Source of the DNA: a virus
Virus record (IMG/VR): IMGVR_UViG_3300027973_000262
Coordinates: 1-20,566 of that record
Length of the DNA stretch: 20,566 bases
Reading direction: 5' to 3' (one strand)
Shown here one piece after another: positions 6,881-14,214 of this stretch (positions within the stretch are counted from its first letter, which is position 1; the number at the start of each line of letters is the position of its first letter). Under the pieces are notes generated by a model that did no database searches, had not been told where the DNA came from, and saw only the letters and a list, made by a program, of their open reading frames with translations. A program made the position numbers and the translations under genes.

Positions 6881-7099
6881 TTAAAAACCAAAAACCATTG
6901 CCATTGCAATGGATTTTCCAGTAGTAATTCCACCACTACCTGAGAATGAATAACTCAAACTGTTCCATGCAGTAGCGCCATCTCCAATTTTTACTTGGGT
7001 TGTGTCTTTTTCTAAACCAATCTCTCCAAGTGCTAAGATTGGATTTGCGCTAGTCCACTGTGCAGCAGTGCCATTTCGTAACTGAATTTGAACAGCCAT
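6881..7099 (-). CDS. Short protein with Mtd-N-like fibre attachment motif
   Basis: This 72-aa protein begins MAVQIQLRNGTAAQWTSANP, then ILALGEIGLEKDTTQVKIGDG and ATAWNSLSY. This is the well-known 'iqlR.Gta.qW...NPvLa.GE.G.e.dt...KiGDG.t.Wn.L.y' motif found at the N-terminus of many phage tail fibres and of the Bordetella phage major tropism determinant. Normally it precedes a long fibre. Here it is almost the whole protein, followed only by a short SGSGGITTGKSIAMAMVFGF tail. It may act as a separate attachment piece, or its distal part may have moved to a neighbouring gene. The start overlaps the previous stop as TAATG. Confidence 0.75.
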   Translation of the reverse strand: MAVQIQLRNGTAAQWTSANPILALGEIGLEKDTTQVKIGDGATAWNSLSYSFSGSGGITTGKSIAMAMVFGF

Positions 7100-7491
7100 T
7101 ATGGTGTTCCTCCATTAATTGTTTGTATTCCACCATAAGTAGAACCTGGAACCCCACCATCTAAATTGGGGCTGCTGTTACCGATTATGGCTATAGATGC
7201 AGGATATGTACAAAACACATCCTTGGTTCCAGAAGAAAAATTCACCAAAGAGCCAGAATTGCTAGATGAAAGAACGGTAGTTCTTGACAATGTTGTGCCG
7301 GATGCAGTGTATGTTCCTATACCCACTTCCCACTCTAATGTTCCTTGACCAGAAATTGAGTAATAAGTTGAATTGGCGTTACCAATGACAGAGAAAGTCT
7401 GGAAGCCGGTTGTTGCGCCCAAAAGCGTGACAGTCCCTGTACCCGTAGTGGTAGTGGTCTCTTTAACTCGGTCAGCAACAACAAGAGCCAT
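7099..7491 (-). CDS. Small tail-fibre-associated beta protein
   Basis: This 130-aa protein begins MALVVADRVKETTTTTGTG and continues VTLLGATTGFQTFSVIGNA, YYSISGQGTLEWEVGIGTY, LSRTTVLSSSNSG and FCTYPASIAII. I recognise this as a common phage protein ('aDRVkEtt.t.Gtg..tL.ga..gf.sF......g..t.Y.i....eWEvG.Gty....tLsRt.vlsSSn.g..v.fsaGtk.Vf.typa'). It is usually encoded near fibres and presumed structural. The start is the ATG at 7491, not the TTG one codon upstream, because AGGAG lies 6 nt before it. The C-terminus ends in a Gly/Pro-rich tail. The stop overlaps the next start. Function beyond tail association is unknown. Confidence 0.7.
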   Translation of the reverse strand: MALVVADRVKETTTTTGTGTVTLLGATTGFQTFSVIGNANSTYYSISGQGTLEWEVGIGTYTASGTTLSRTTVLSSSNSGSLVNFSSGTKDVFCTYPASIAIIGNSSPNLDGGVPGSTYGGIQTINGGTP

Positions 7492-7497
7492 CAAAGA

Positions 7498-7502
7498 CTC
7501 CT
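7498..7502 (-). promoter_or_regulatory. Shine-Dalgarno AGGAG fixing the start at 7491
   Basis: On the coding strand AGGAG is followed by six bases and the ATG at 7491-7489. The alternative TTG at 7494 would leave only three bases of spacing, so the ATG is preferred. Confidence 0.7.
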
Positions 7503-7507
7503 AAAAA

Positions 7508-7684
7508 TCAGTTTGCAACAAGTTCGTCTTCTTTGAAGAAACGCTCTTGTGCCTGGTTTGATTGATCGGTGTATTGGACCTTGAACAGCAAGGTAGACTC
7601 GTCATCCACAACTGCTCCGACCACAACCGTGCCGGTCATGGATGTACCCTTGATGGTCACGCTGTCGCCTGTCTTGAACGCCAT
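7508..7684 (-). CDS. Small SH3/KOW-like beta protein, 58 aa
   Basis: An ATG at 7684-7682 with a strong AAGGAG six bases upstream (7691-7696) opens a 58-codon frame ending in TGA at 7510-7508. The product reads MAFKTGDSVTIKGTSMTG, TVVVGAVVDDESTLLFKVQY, TDQSNQAQERFFKEDELVAN. The pattern 'F..GD.V.iKg....Gtv.ga.vd......kVqYtd..g...eRfF.e.eLv' looks like a small SH3-like or KOW-like beta barrel, as in short phage head-tail or fibre proteins. The ribosome site overlaps the stop of the preceding gene, implying coupled translation. It sits between the 184-aa tail protein and the fibre cassette. The fold is inferred; the function is unknown. Confidence 0.7.
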   Translation of the reverse strand: MAFKTGDSVTIKGTSMTGTVVVGAVVDDESTLLFKVQYTDQSNQAQERFFKEDELVAN

Positions 7685-7694
7685 ATCTGACTCC

Positions 7695-8249
7695 TTAGAC
7701 CGACGCGGTGTAAGTGACGTTCAGCGTGTCGCCAGACGCAATAGAACGGTTGCCACCGGTAAAGCTGCCAGCAGAGTACAAAGTACCCGTAGTGCCGGAT
7801 TTAGTGCTGCTGGTGGTTAGGAATGCACCGGCCACTGTGGCTGTAGCGTTAATCGTGAAAGACGTTGCCGTAGACGCCTTGGAGCCAGAGGATGCCGAAT
7901 TCCAGGCTACAGATGGACGGGTTGAGTTGGAGTAAGGCACTGTCTCGCTCCAGCCGCTGTGCGAGGACATGGTGTCACCAGCAGCGTAGGTAGGCGAAGA
8001 TGCGCCGTCAACCAGGCCGATGTACCAGGCTGCGGTGTAAGCAGAACCGGCAAAATACTTGTCCAACAAATCATTCTTACCGACAGTCACCACCAAGTTT
8101 TTGATTGGCTCTGACCACTTTAGATTGCCGTCCTTGTCGAAACAAGTCAACTCGTAAGAGCCGGTGATGCCAACGCCTTCATCCATAGATGATTGACGCG
8201 AGATTGCTACGCTTGCAGCATCTTGACCATTGATACGCTCTGATTGCAT
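7695..8249 (-). CDS. Tail/virion structural protein, 184 aa
   Basis: The protein has an N-terminal region MQSERINGQDAASVAISRQ, then a GSYELTCFDKDGNLKWSEP beta segment and IKNLVVTVGKNDLLDKYFAG. Next come YTAAWYIGLVDGASSPTYA with TMSSHSGWSETVPYSNSTRP, and a Thr/Ser/Ala-rich C-terminal beta region. The order 'G.Y.l.c.D.dG.lkW.e...NlVv..G.n.lld..f.gs.yta.wyiGLv.....p..aaGDTm.sH.GW.E...Y' is one I recognise in phage tail proteins of unknown role. The start is set by GGAG six bases before the ATG at 8249; the upstream TTG at 8261 has no ribosome site. It is encoded between the adaptor and the small SH3-like protein. Confidence 0.7.
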   Translation of the reverse strand: MQSERINGQDAASVAISRQSSMDEGVGITGSYELTCFDKDGNLKWSEPIKNLVVTVGKNDLLDKYFAGSAYTAAWYIGLVDGASSPTYAAGDTMSSHSGWSETVPYSNSTRPSVAWNSASSGSKASTATSFTINATATVAGAFLTTSSTKSGTTGTLYSAGSFTGGNRSIASGDTLNVTYTASV

Positions 8250-8255
8250 TTTGTT

Positions 8256-8259
8256 CTCC
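8256..8259 (-). promoter_or_regulatory. Shine-Dalgarno GGAG fixing the start at 8249
   Basis: On the coding strand GGAG lies six bases before the ATG at 8249-8247. It overlaps an in-frame TTG at 8261, which ranks that TTG out as a start. Confidence 0.7.
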
Positions 8260-8274
8260 AAAACTGGGAAAATT

Positions 8275-8895
8275 TTAACCGAAAGACTTGGCGCGTGACT
8301 TCAGAACGCCGCCGCTAGTCGCTCCGCGCTCGTCTGCAATTTGCAGTTCCTCTATGCCTGCCTTGTACAGGCCAGCCCACACTTGGATTCTTGCGTCGTC
8401 CTGTAGGTAGGGGGCAGCCTGTAACAAAGAACCATACAGGTAGACATCAGGCGCTTTGGTGAGCAGCCAGTTGGTGGTGTTGGAGTTTGATAGCTTGGCG
8501 AGCTTGCTGTAGTAGATTAACTCGCCCGTGTAGCTGGAGTCAGGGATAGGCACAACGCGTAGCTGCGACCCGACAACGCCAAAGAACTTAGGCTTTCCGC
8601 TGGATGTGTACTGGGTCAGCAAATCATCTAGGCTGTCAATGGTCTCAAACTGCAACGGACTGACGGGGTTTGTGTCCATCTTGAACGTCCGCGCCTCCAA
8701 GAAGTCGCCTGGCGTTGCGTTGTACTCGGCGTCAATGGTGGCCGTTGCGCGGGTAATCATCTGAGTGGTGCGCAGTGTGCGCTCCATCTGGGATTCCGCG
8801 AGAGAAACAAAGTCGGTGATGGCAGACGTGAGATCGCTACGGTTGAGCCAATCGGCGACCGAGGCTTTCAGTTCAGCGTAGGTGCTAAGTGCCAT
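8275..8895 (-). CDS. Head-tail adaptor (SU10-type)
   Basis: This 206-aa protein is mostly helical at its start: TYAELKASVADWLNRSDLTS, AITDFVSLAESQMERTLRT. A small beta core follows (ATIDAEYNATPGDFLEARTF, PLQFETIDSLDDL, FFGVVGSQLRVVPIPDSSYT, LIYYSKLAKL), then C-terminal helices including a VYLYGSLLQAAPYLQDDARI segment. The N-terminal 'l...va.wlnR.Dlt..i..fv.lae..m.r.lR' signature and length match the SU10 adaptor family as I recall it. Such proteins dock on the portal ring and connect it to the tail. Gene order (portal, scaffold, capsid protein, adaptor) agrees. Its start lies inside the end of the upstream glycosyltransferase gene (11-nt overlap). Confidence 0.8.
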   Translation of the reverse strand: MALSTYAELKASVADWLNRSDLTSAITDFVSLAESQMERTLRTTQMITRATATIDAEYNATPGDFLEARTFKMDTNPVSPLQFETIDSLDDLLTQYTSSGKPKFFGVVGSQLRVVPIPDSSYTGELIYYSKLAKLSNSNTTNWLLTKAPDVYLYGSLLQAAPYLQDDARIQVWAGLYKAGIEELQIADERGATSGGVLKSRAKSFG

Positions 8896-9550
8896 GCTCT
8901 GCCTTTTCCTTCTCGATGTCGCGCATCATCCAGGTGTGGTCGTGCTTGAATTCAAACGTCCCGATGTGGCCGATCTCTTTGCTCACGTCGTGGTCTATGT
9001 AGATTTTATACCCTGCCGCCTGCGCCTTCCGACAGAAGAAGATGTCCTCACCGATGTAGCCGCGCTTGTCGGTGCGCCAGGGAGTCTCGAACCAGGGTTC
9101 TGTCAGTTTCTCAAAGACGTTGCGCTTGATGAGCATCACGCCCATTCCGATGCTGCCAACTTCCTCAATGCCGGTGGATTCCGGCATGGTGTAGACCAGT
9201 TCGCGCTCACCGTCAGGGCCGTACTTCTGGGCAGTCGGGCCAGTAGGGATGCGTCGGCGTGCGCAGTTGGTCGCCACAATGTCCAGGTCATGCTTGAGCA
9301 GGCGCTCGACCATGTCCTGCGGAAACGTCATGTCTGAGTCGATGAACAGGATGTGGGTGCAGCCCTCGGCCATCGCATCCAGCGCCAGGTCAGCACGCTG
9401 GTTTTGGATTAGCGTGCCCTGCATGATCTTGAGAGACACTGCATCTGTCGTGTTCAGCGTGTGGTAGCAAACCATATTCACCAGGCAATAGGTGAAGTTG
9501 GCGTGGACCATGTCCCGCGCTGGGGTGCAGACTGCAATGTAGTTGTTCAT
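8885..9550 (-). CDS. GT-A glycosyltransferase-like protein
   Basis: This 221-aa protein has a GT-A nucleotide-sugar-binding core. It starts NNYIAVCTPARDMVHANF. ILFIDSDMTFP contains the DxD metal site (Asp71, Asp73), and GSIGMGVMLIKRNVFEKL forms the acceptor-side strand and helix. GEDIFFCRKAQAAG supplies the GT2-type ED motif (Glu168, Asp169), and a late His lies in EIGHIG. The family would transfer a sugar from a nucleotide-sugar donor; donor and acceptor cannot be read here. Its place between capsid and adaptor genes suggests sugar modification of virion proteins, but host-surface or DNA modification are also possible. The start overlaps the previous stop as ATGA. Confidence 0.8.
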   Translation of the reverse strand: MNNYIAVCTPARDMVHANFTYCLVNMVCYHTLNTTDAVSLKIMQGTLIQNQRADLALDAMAEGCTHILFIDSDMTFPQDMVERLLKHDLDIVATNCARRRIPTGPTAQKYGPDGERELVYTMPESTGIEEVGSIGMGVMLIKRNVFEKLTEPWFETPWRTDKRGYIGEDIFFCRKAQAAGYKIYIDHDVSKEIGHIGTFEFKHDHTWMMRDIEKEKAEHGT

Positions 9551-9861
9551 ACTTGTCCAGGTCTCGTTCTAAAAAATCTGTTGTCGGGGTCATTGAGCCA
9601 GCGTTTCATGTACGCCTGATCGTCTAGCTTGCCCTCGGCCTTGAGTTTGTAGTAGACGCCTTCTGGAATGCTTGCAACGTGATGCCACTCGCCCTTCCAG
9701 CTTGCACGCTCATCTACCTTATTGAAATCTGCCTTGTTTGCTTCAACAACTGCTGTGACATCCTGCTGAGTCTGAATTGTTGCCTGGCCGGTTTCATCAT
9801 CAAAATGCCAAAAACGGGTGATACCCGCTTCCTTATTTTCGTCAAATATTTGTTTATTCAT
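9547..9861 (-). CDS. Small conserved capsid-region protein
   Basis: This 104-aa protein begins MNKQIFDENKEAGITRFWHF, continues DDETGQATIQTQQDVTAVVE and ANKADFNKVDE, then WHHVASIPEGVYYKLKAEGK, and ends with RWLNDPDNRFFRTRPGQV. I recognise 'HyDe.tg...iqt.qDvt.i.e.nK......e....g..whhVASIP..vy..L...G...D..a..rWLNDpdNr.FRtrpG.l', common directly after capsid genes in aquatic myo- and podovirus-like phages. The function is unknown; a minor capsid or head completion role is plausible. Its ATG lies only five bases beyond the T-run of an intrinsic terminator and has no Shine-Dalgarno, which is unusual in this window. Confidence 0.75.
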   Translation of the reverse strand: MNKQIFDENKEAGITRFWHFDDETGQATIQTQQDVTAVVEANKADFNKVDERASWKGEWHHVASIPEGVYYKLKAEGKLDDQAYMKRWLNDPDNRFFRTRPGQV

Positions 9862-9866
9862 GCGTT

Positions 9867-9896
9867 AAAAAAGGGACCAGGTTTCCCTGATCCCTT
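9867..9896 (-). terminator. Intrinsic terminator after the major capsid gene
   Basis: On the coding strand an 11-bp stem (arms 9896-9886 and 9881-9871, one G-T wobble) closes a GAAA tetraloop at 9885-9882. It is followed by a run of six T residues (9872-9867, the first two shared with the stem). It lies 8 nt after the capsid gene's TAA. The geometry is that of a textbook Rho-independent terminator, probably leaky because late genes follow on the same strand. Confidence 0.9.
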
Positions 9897-9904
9897 CAAG
9901 TTGA

Positions 9905-10867
9905 TTACGAAGTAATCAGGTCAGCAGCTAGGCCGTGGGCGTTCTCGGCCAGCACCTTGTGACCCCACTCCACCAGCAACATACGCTTCTCAGCGTCGCC
10001 GGTCTTAGCGAGTTCAACTTGCTGGTAAGGACGCAACACAGTCATCTTGGCGTACTCAGGATCGAGTACCCATGCATCACGCTCACGCTGGAAACGATTA
10101 GCGATAACGCTGACGTTGCCAAAGTCGCTGACGTAGATGTCAACCGCGCCGATCAAGGTCGCAGGCTTCTCACCGCCGTTGATGTTGAAACGGCTGGAGG
10201 CGATACCAGAGAAACCGCTGACGCGCTGCTTGTTAACAGGGCCGGTCATCAGAATCTTTGGAGTGCCGCCAGATGTCCACACTTGCTGAATCACATTCTT
10301 GAGAATGGTCTCAGTAAAGGTGCGGACGTTGCCGTCAGTGCGTGCGCTGGATGGCAGCGTGGTGTACGACGGGTTTACGCCATTGGTCTGCATATCGACG
10401 TTGGTCTTGATAAACGCGCCCAGAGATGCTGTACCGCGTGCAACGCTGGTGCTACCGGCAGCAGCCACAGCACTGTTCAACAAAGTGAACTCTTGATCGC
10501 GACGAAGTTCAGAACCCCGCTTCGCAATTTGGTAGGCTAGCTCACTGCGACGCCCTGCCTTGTTAACCACCTCTTCAGTCGCGGACAAGACAATGGTCTT
10601 GCGCGAAATCTGAGCATAGTTTTGCAGGCGAACGGTTGCGGTAACAGAATCAAAAGAGGAGACATCGTCGCCCTCGATTTGCTTGTTGGCTGCAGCCGCT
10701 GCCAAGGTATCGGTCTGCCACTCAAACAGCGAATTGCTGATGGACTCGCGGCCAATGTTTGATTGGTACGGTACATCTTCCGGTGCAATATTAGTAATAA
10801 TATTCGAGAGGTCTTCCCGAATACCCTTTGCGTCAAAGGTGGTGAATGTGTTGGTTACGATTGCCAT
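9905..10867 (-). CDS. Major capsid protein, SU10 type (HK97-like fold)
   Basis: This 320-aa protein starts MAIVTNTFTTFDAKGIREDL and contains IAPEDVPYQSNIGR, FEWQTDTLAAAAANKQIEGD and NYAQISRKTIVLSATEEVV, then the long spine helix RRSELAYQIAKRGSELRRDQ. Later landmarks are a P-domain-like ILMTGPVNKQRVSGFSGI, a DIYVSDFGNVSVIANRFQRE beta segment and a C-terminal LLVEWGHKVLAENAHGLAAD. These match the DUF5309/SU10_MCP family as I recall it, which forms the HK97-fold shell. Length is normal. AGTGAG lies a few bases before the ATG. The scaffold gene ends 7 nt upstream, and a strong terminator follows, consistent with high expression. Confidence 0.9.
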   Translation of the reverse strand: MAIVTNTFTTFDAKGIREDLSNIITNIAPEDVPYQSNIGRESISNSLFEWQTDTLAAAAANKQIEGDDVSSFDSVTATVRLQNYAQISRKTIVLSATEEVVNKAGRRSELAYQIAKRGSELRRDQEFTLLNSAVAAAGSTSVARGTASLGAFIKTNVDMQTNGVNPSYTTLPSSARTDGNVRTFTETILKNVIQQVWTSGGTPKILMTGPVNKQRVSGFSGIASSRFNINGGEKPATLIGAVDIYVSDFGNVSVIANRFQRERDAWVLDPEYAKMTVLRPYQQVELAKTGDAEKRMLLVEWGHKVLAENAHGLAADLITS

Positions 10868-10874
10868 AATGTTC

Positions 10875-11831
10875 TCACTTCAATAAAAGTTCAATTGCCG
10901 ATGCCGCATCTTGGACGCGGCCACTTTTTGCAAGACGTTGTTTTGCACGCGTTGACTCGCTTGTCGTAGAGACTCGACCCGCTGCACCTGGCTTGGCTGG
11001 TCTTGGGCCATTGTTGGTCACCGGCTTGATGTTGCCCCGCTTGGACATCATCTGCTCGTACAGTGCCGCTTTACGCAACACGTTCACGACGCGGTGGTCA
11101 AAAATGTTCTTCAGTTCATCAGGCTGGAATCCGGCTTTCTGGCCAAATTCGATGAGTAGCGCCTTCTCTGCCTTGGCTTTAGCTGGGTCCTTCCACTCGG
11201 GTAGGACTTCCATCAATCTTTCCTGCTCTGTGGCAAGAAATGCCTGCATAGACTGCGCCTGTTCCTGGCGTGAGATTTCTGCAAGTCGCTGCTGTTCGCT
11301 CTGAATAGCCGCGTACTTGGTCTGGTTCTCTCGCACTAACTCTTTCTGCCTCACCCACTCGATGGGATCCTCTTGGTAGAGGCGATCCCAATCAACTTGA
11401 GGCTCTGCCGCCTGCTGAACTTGCTGCTCCAACTGTCCTAACAACTGCGCGTATTGCGCACGCTCGGCGCGGATGGCCTGGCTTTCTTGCTCGACTTGCT
11501 TTCGCACCTCGGCAATCTGCTGGGTCTTCCGCGTGTAGTCTTGAGTGCGTGAGTAACCTTGTTGGAGTTCGTCAAGCGTTACAGAAACTTCCTTACCGTC
11601 TACCTTGACGGTGAAAGTCTGCGGCTCTTCGCTCTCCTCCGATTCCTCATCTTCCTCTGACTGTTCGGTAGGTGTTTCATCGTCCGATGCGTCTGCATCA
11701 CCGGACAATTCCTCATCCACCGCCGCCTCAGTTTCCTGAGATAACGCCTCGTCGGGTAACTTTTCTCCGTCTTCCGGAAGTATCGCCGTGAGTGCCTGGA
11801 CTGCTGCGTCCATGTTGAGTGATTCTGTCAT
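10875..11831 (-). CDS. Capsid assembly scaffolding protein
   Basis: This 318-aa protein is strongly acidic in its first 75 residues (runs of E, D and S such as EQSEEDEESEESEEP). A small beta segment follows (FTVKVDGKEVSVTLDELQQG). It then forms a long Gln/Glu/Arg-rich coiled coil (about 95-235: RKTQQIAEVRKQVEQESQA, QLLGQLEQQVQQAAE). The C-terminus is basic (RAKQRLAKSGRVQDAASAIE). An acidic N-terminus, coiled-coil middle and basic capsid-binding tail, immediately upstream of the capsid gene, is the classic scaffold layout. The scaffold guides procapsid assembly and is then removed. The role is inferred from architecture and position. No protease gene is seen nearby. The start overlaps the previous stop as ATGA. 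Confidence 0.85.
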   Translation of the reverse strand: MTESLNMDAAVQALTAILPEDGEKLPDEALSQETEAAVDEELSGDADASDDETPTEQSEEDEESEESEEPQTFTVKVDGKEVSVTLDELQQGYSRTQDYTRKTQQIAEVRKQVEQESQAIRAERAQYAQLLGQLEQQVQQAAEPQVDWDRLYQEDPIEWVRQKELVRENQTKYAAIQSEQQRLAEISRQEQAQSMQAFLATEQERLMEVLPEWKDPAKAKAEKALLIEFGQKAGFQPDELKNIFDHRVVNVLRKAALYEQMMSKRGNIKPVTNNGPRPAKPGAAGRVSTTSESTRAKQRLAKSGRVQDAASAIELLLK

Positions 11832-12079
11832 TTATTTACCCGTTCCGCAGCGCGTTGCGCTACTTTTGCGTTGTCGATGGTCTTTGTTAGTTCATTCTTG
11901 AGGTTCTCAATTGCCCTCAATATGGACCAGGCCATCTCGCGTTTCGCGGATTCCTCGGGTTTGCTGCTCTTGAAAATCCAGAGTTGGTCGTTCTCAATCT
12001 TGGTGATTGCCGTATTGAACGTCTCATCCTCTAAGAGTTCCTGTGCCTTGCGGCCAGCGCGAATTACTTGATCTGTCAT
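11828..12079 (-). CDS. Small helical protein between portal and scaffold
   Basis: This 83-aa protein appears all-helical and highly charged: MTDQVIRAGRKAQELLEDET, FNTAITKIENDQLWIFKSSK, PEESAKREMAWSILRAIENL, then a C-terminal K/A/E-rich helix. I recognise the general type (a small protein with '..a..ll.d..f......i...q...w..s...d...Re..w..l.al..l...l') from phages in the same slot between portal and scaffold. No function is established to my knowledge; it might assist portal or scaffold assembly. It overlaps both neighbours by 4 nt (ATGA on each side), so stoichiometric translation with them is likely. Confidence 0.75.
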   Translation of the reverse strand: MTDQVIRAGRKAQELLEDETFNTAITKIENDQLWIFKSSKPEESAKREMAWSILRAIENLKNELTKTIDNAKVAQRAAERVNK

Positions 12080-14199
12080 GCCATTCCAGGTTGGTTGATG
12101 GTTGCCTCTCGATTCATGCTGGTGACGGCTTGAATCTCAGCGTTGCTAATCTGTGCGTTGTACTTTAACTCAATTTCGTATTTCTTTAATAGTCCACTCT
12201 GAGCCAACTCATCGCGCCGGAAGTCATCGTCACGAATCATCTGCTCACGCTTGAGTTCCAACTCGGCGGCCTTCTTCTGGATGTCGGCCTCGATGGACTT
12301 CGCCTGGACCTCGGCCAGCACCTCCTCTGGTGTTGGTTTGGGAGGTGGAGGCGCTGGTGGCCGGTAGTCGGCAGGAATGTCGTTAAAGAACTGGCTGGAG
12401 TCCTTGAAACCGCTGAGTTCCACGATCTTGCGCAGTGTGCTGGCGTACATGGACGGGCTTACCAGCGGATTCTGAGCGCCGAGTTGCGTCAGCGCCTCCT
12501 GCTGCTTGGCGCTAATCATCATCAGCGCCTGAAGTCGCTCGTTGGTGTCGCCGTTACCCAGGCCGATATTGATGGAAACGTCCATATTCGCATTCCAAGC
12601 GCGTGGATCGATCTCCACAAACTGGTCGCGCAGGCGAATCATGCGGGGCTTGTCCTGGTGGGTCACCATCAGGAACAGGATGCCCTTAAACAGCTTCTTC
12701 ATGCCCTCGGCCATCATCCGCGCCGTGAGTTCGATGCGGCCCTGGGACGCGCTGATAGTGGCGGCCACCGCAGCCTTTGTGCTGGACTGCAAGGCGTCTG
12801 CGTTCAGACCCATCGCGGCCTTGCTCATGCCGGTTCGGTCTTCCTTGATCTGGTCGATGTAGTCCAGCATGGGAAACGCGGCCTGCCCGACAAACGGGCT
12901 GGAGAACGGTTGCACCATGCCAGGCGCGCGCATACGAATGATGGCTCCGGTCTCGTTATTCAGCACATCATCCATGTTGACCTGTCCCTCGACCACTGCG
13001 GTGCGCGGGTGGATTGACTGCGCCAAAGAGTCCAGCGTGTTGCGCAGGATCTCTGACTTGATCTCCTGGATGTCGTGCGTGATGTCGAAAATAGACATCG
13101 CCTCGATAGGGCTGGTATGTGGCTCGGGGTCGCAGGGGAAGTCCACAAACGGGATGTAGGACGCTGGCAAATTCCGCACCACCTTGTAGCCGGAACCCAT
13201 GCAGCAGATTTTCCGCAGCTCGGGAATTCCGTCGCCGTCGTAGTCAATGCGCTCGTACGCCTCGATGTACAGAACGCGCCGCTGCATGGGGTTGGCGCTG
13301 TCTGTCTGTCCGATGGCCGTTGCCAGTGGCTGGCGTGCCAGGTACTCCTCGTTATCGTCTAGGTCGGAGGCTGTTACGTTGTCCAGCACCTCGTCCTCGT
13401 CGTAGCCCATCGCCACCAGTTCGGCGACAGTCGCCATCTTGCGGTGCGCGATCAGACTGCAATCATCAAATGATCGCGCTCGGCGGTCAATTAGCAACTC
13501 CTCGGGCGGCACTGCCATGATCTTGATGCGGCCATCCTTGGTAACGCGCTTGATCTGAACGTCATGCAGCATGGGTGGCGGTGGGGGAGGCATCATCTGA
13601 CCCGTCATAGGGTCAATCATTGGCTGCATGGGTGGCGCGTCGGGATCAGGATAAGAGACCACAATCTTGACCTCGGCCTGCTCCTGCATCAGTATTTGCA
13701 GGGTCTGGTCATCCAGGCCAGAGAAATCGGTGATCTCTACCTTTTCGGAATCCTCCCACCAGAATTTCGCAATTCCGCACTTCCGGACCAGCGAGTCCTT
13801 GAAGATGGCGTAGGTGGTCATAAAACCGTTGTTGTCACGGTTAAAGATGAAGTTTGCGTAGTCGGTTGCCTGCTTGGCGTACTCCACGTCTGCCGGTGTC
13901 TCGGGGACATACTCGACGGTGTTCTCGCTGGAGAAAAACACCCGCATCAGGCTTGGCATCATGGCGCTGACGGTGTCGCGCACCTCCATCGCTACCACCT
14001 GGGAGCGCCCGTCTTCCTCGTTGCCAAACGGGTCGCCGCGGTAGTAGGCGGTTCCCATCGCCCGAATGGGAGATATATCGGAATCGATATAACTGACGGC
14101 GTCGGTCAGGTCCTGTCCGATGATCGCCTCCAGCTCGGTGTCATCCATCTGCTCTTGGGCTGCCACGTCGGTGGTCACTGGCATATCGTTCATGTTCAT
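12076..14199 (-). CDS. Portal protein (SU10/P22-like, large)
   Basis: This 707-aa protein would form the dodecameric DNA entry ring at the capsid vertex. Landmarks in order: an acidic N-terminus with ELEAIIGQDLTDAVSYIDSD, MGTAYYRGDPFGNEEDGRSQ and VVAMEVRDTVSAMMPSLMRV (clip/wing start). FIFNRDNNGFMTTYAIFKDS follows, then GIAKFWWEDSE, EELLIDRRARSFDDCSLIAH, IPFVDFPCDPEPHTSP and the stem region ITHDIQEIKSEILRNTLDSL. TGMSKAAMGLNADALQSSTK and a long C-terminal coiled coil (KAAELELKREQMIRDD) complete it. It carries an unusual Pro/Met-rich insertion at about 184-212 with six consecutive Pro. It lies between the glycosyltransferase pair and the scaffold genes. Family assignment is secure from these landmarks and from gene order. 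Confidence 0.9.
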   Translation of the reverse strand: MNMNDMPVTTDVAAQEQMDDTELEAIIGQDLTDAVSYIDSDISPIRAMGTAYYRGDPFGNEEDGRSQVVAMEVRDTVSAMMPSLMRVFFSSENTVEYVPETPADVEYAKQATDYANFIFNRDNNGFMTTYAIFKDSLVRKCGIAKFWWEDSEKVEITDFSGLDDQTLQILMQEQAEVKIVVSYPDPDAPPMQPMIDPMTGQMMPPPPPPMLHDVQIKRVTKDGRIKIMAVPPEELLIDRRARSFDDCSLIAHRKMATVAELVAMGYDEDEVLDNVTASDLDDNEEYLARQPLATAIGQTDSANPMQRRVLYIEAYERIDYDGDGIPELRKICCMGSGYKVVRNLPASYIPFVDFPCDPEPHTSPIEAMSIFDITHDIQEIKSEILRNTLDSLAQSIHPRTAVVEGQVNMDDVLNNETGAIIRMRAPGMVQPFSSPFVGQAAFPMLDYIDQIKEDRTGMSKAAMGLNADALQSSTKAAVAATISASQGRIELTARMMAEGMKKLFKGILFLMVTHQDKPRMIRLRDQFVEIDPRAWNANMDVSINIGLGNGDTNERLQALMMISAKQQEALTQLGAQNPLVSPSMYASTLRKIVELSGFKDSSQFFNDIPADYRPPAPPPPKPTPEEVLAEVQAKSIEADIQKKAAELELKREQMIRDDDFRRDELAQSGLLKKYEIELKYNAQISNAEIQAVTSMNREATINQPGMA

Positions 14200-14214
14200 A
14201 CGGGTATCTTTCGT

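Noticed and set aside
6881-7099. Diversity-generating retroelement target suggested by the Mtd-N motif
   Set aside because: No reverse transcriptase, template repeat or C-type lectin variable region seen in the window.
9935-10540. Plus-strand ORF opposite the major capsid gene (201 codons)
   Set aside because: Shadow of a firmly identified capsid gene, no start signal.
12484-13017. Plus-strand ORF opposite the portal gene (177 codons)
   Set aside because: Codon-mirrored shadow; composition follows the opposite coding strand.
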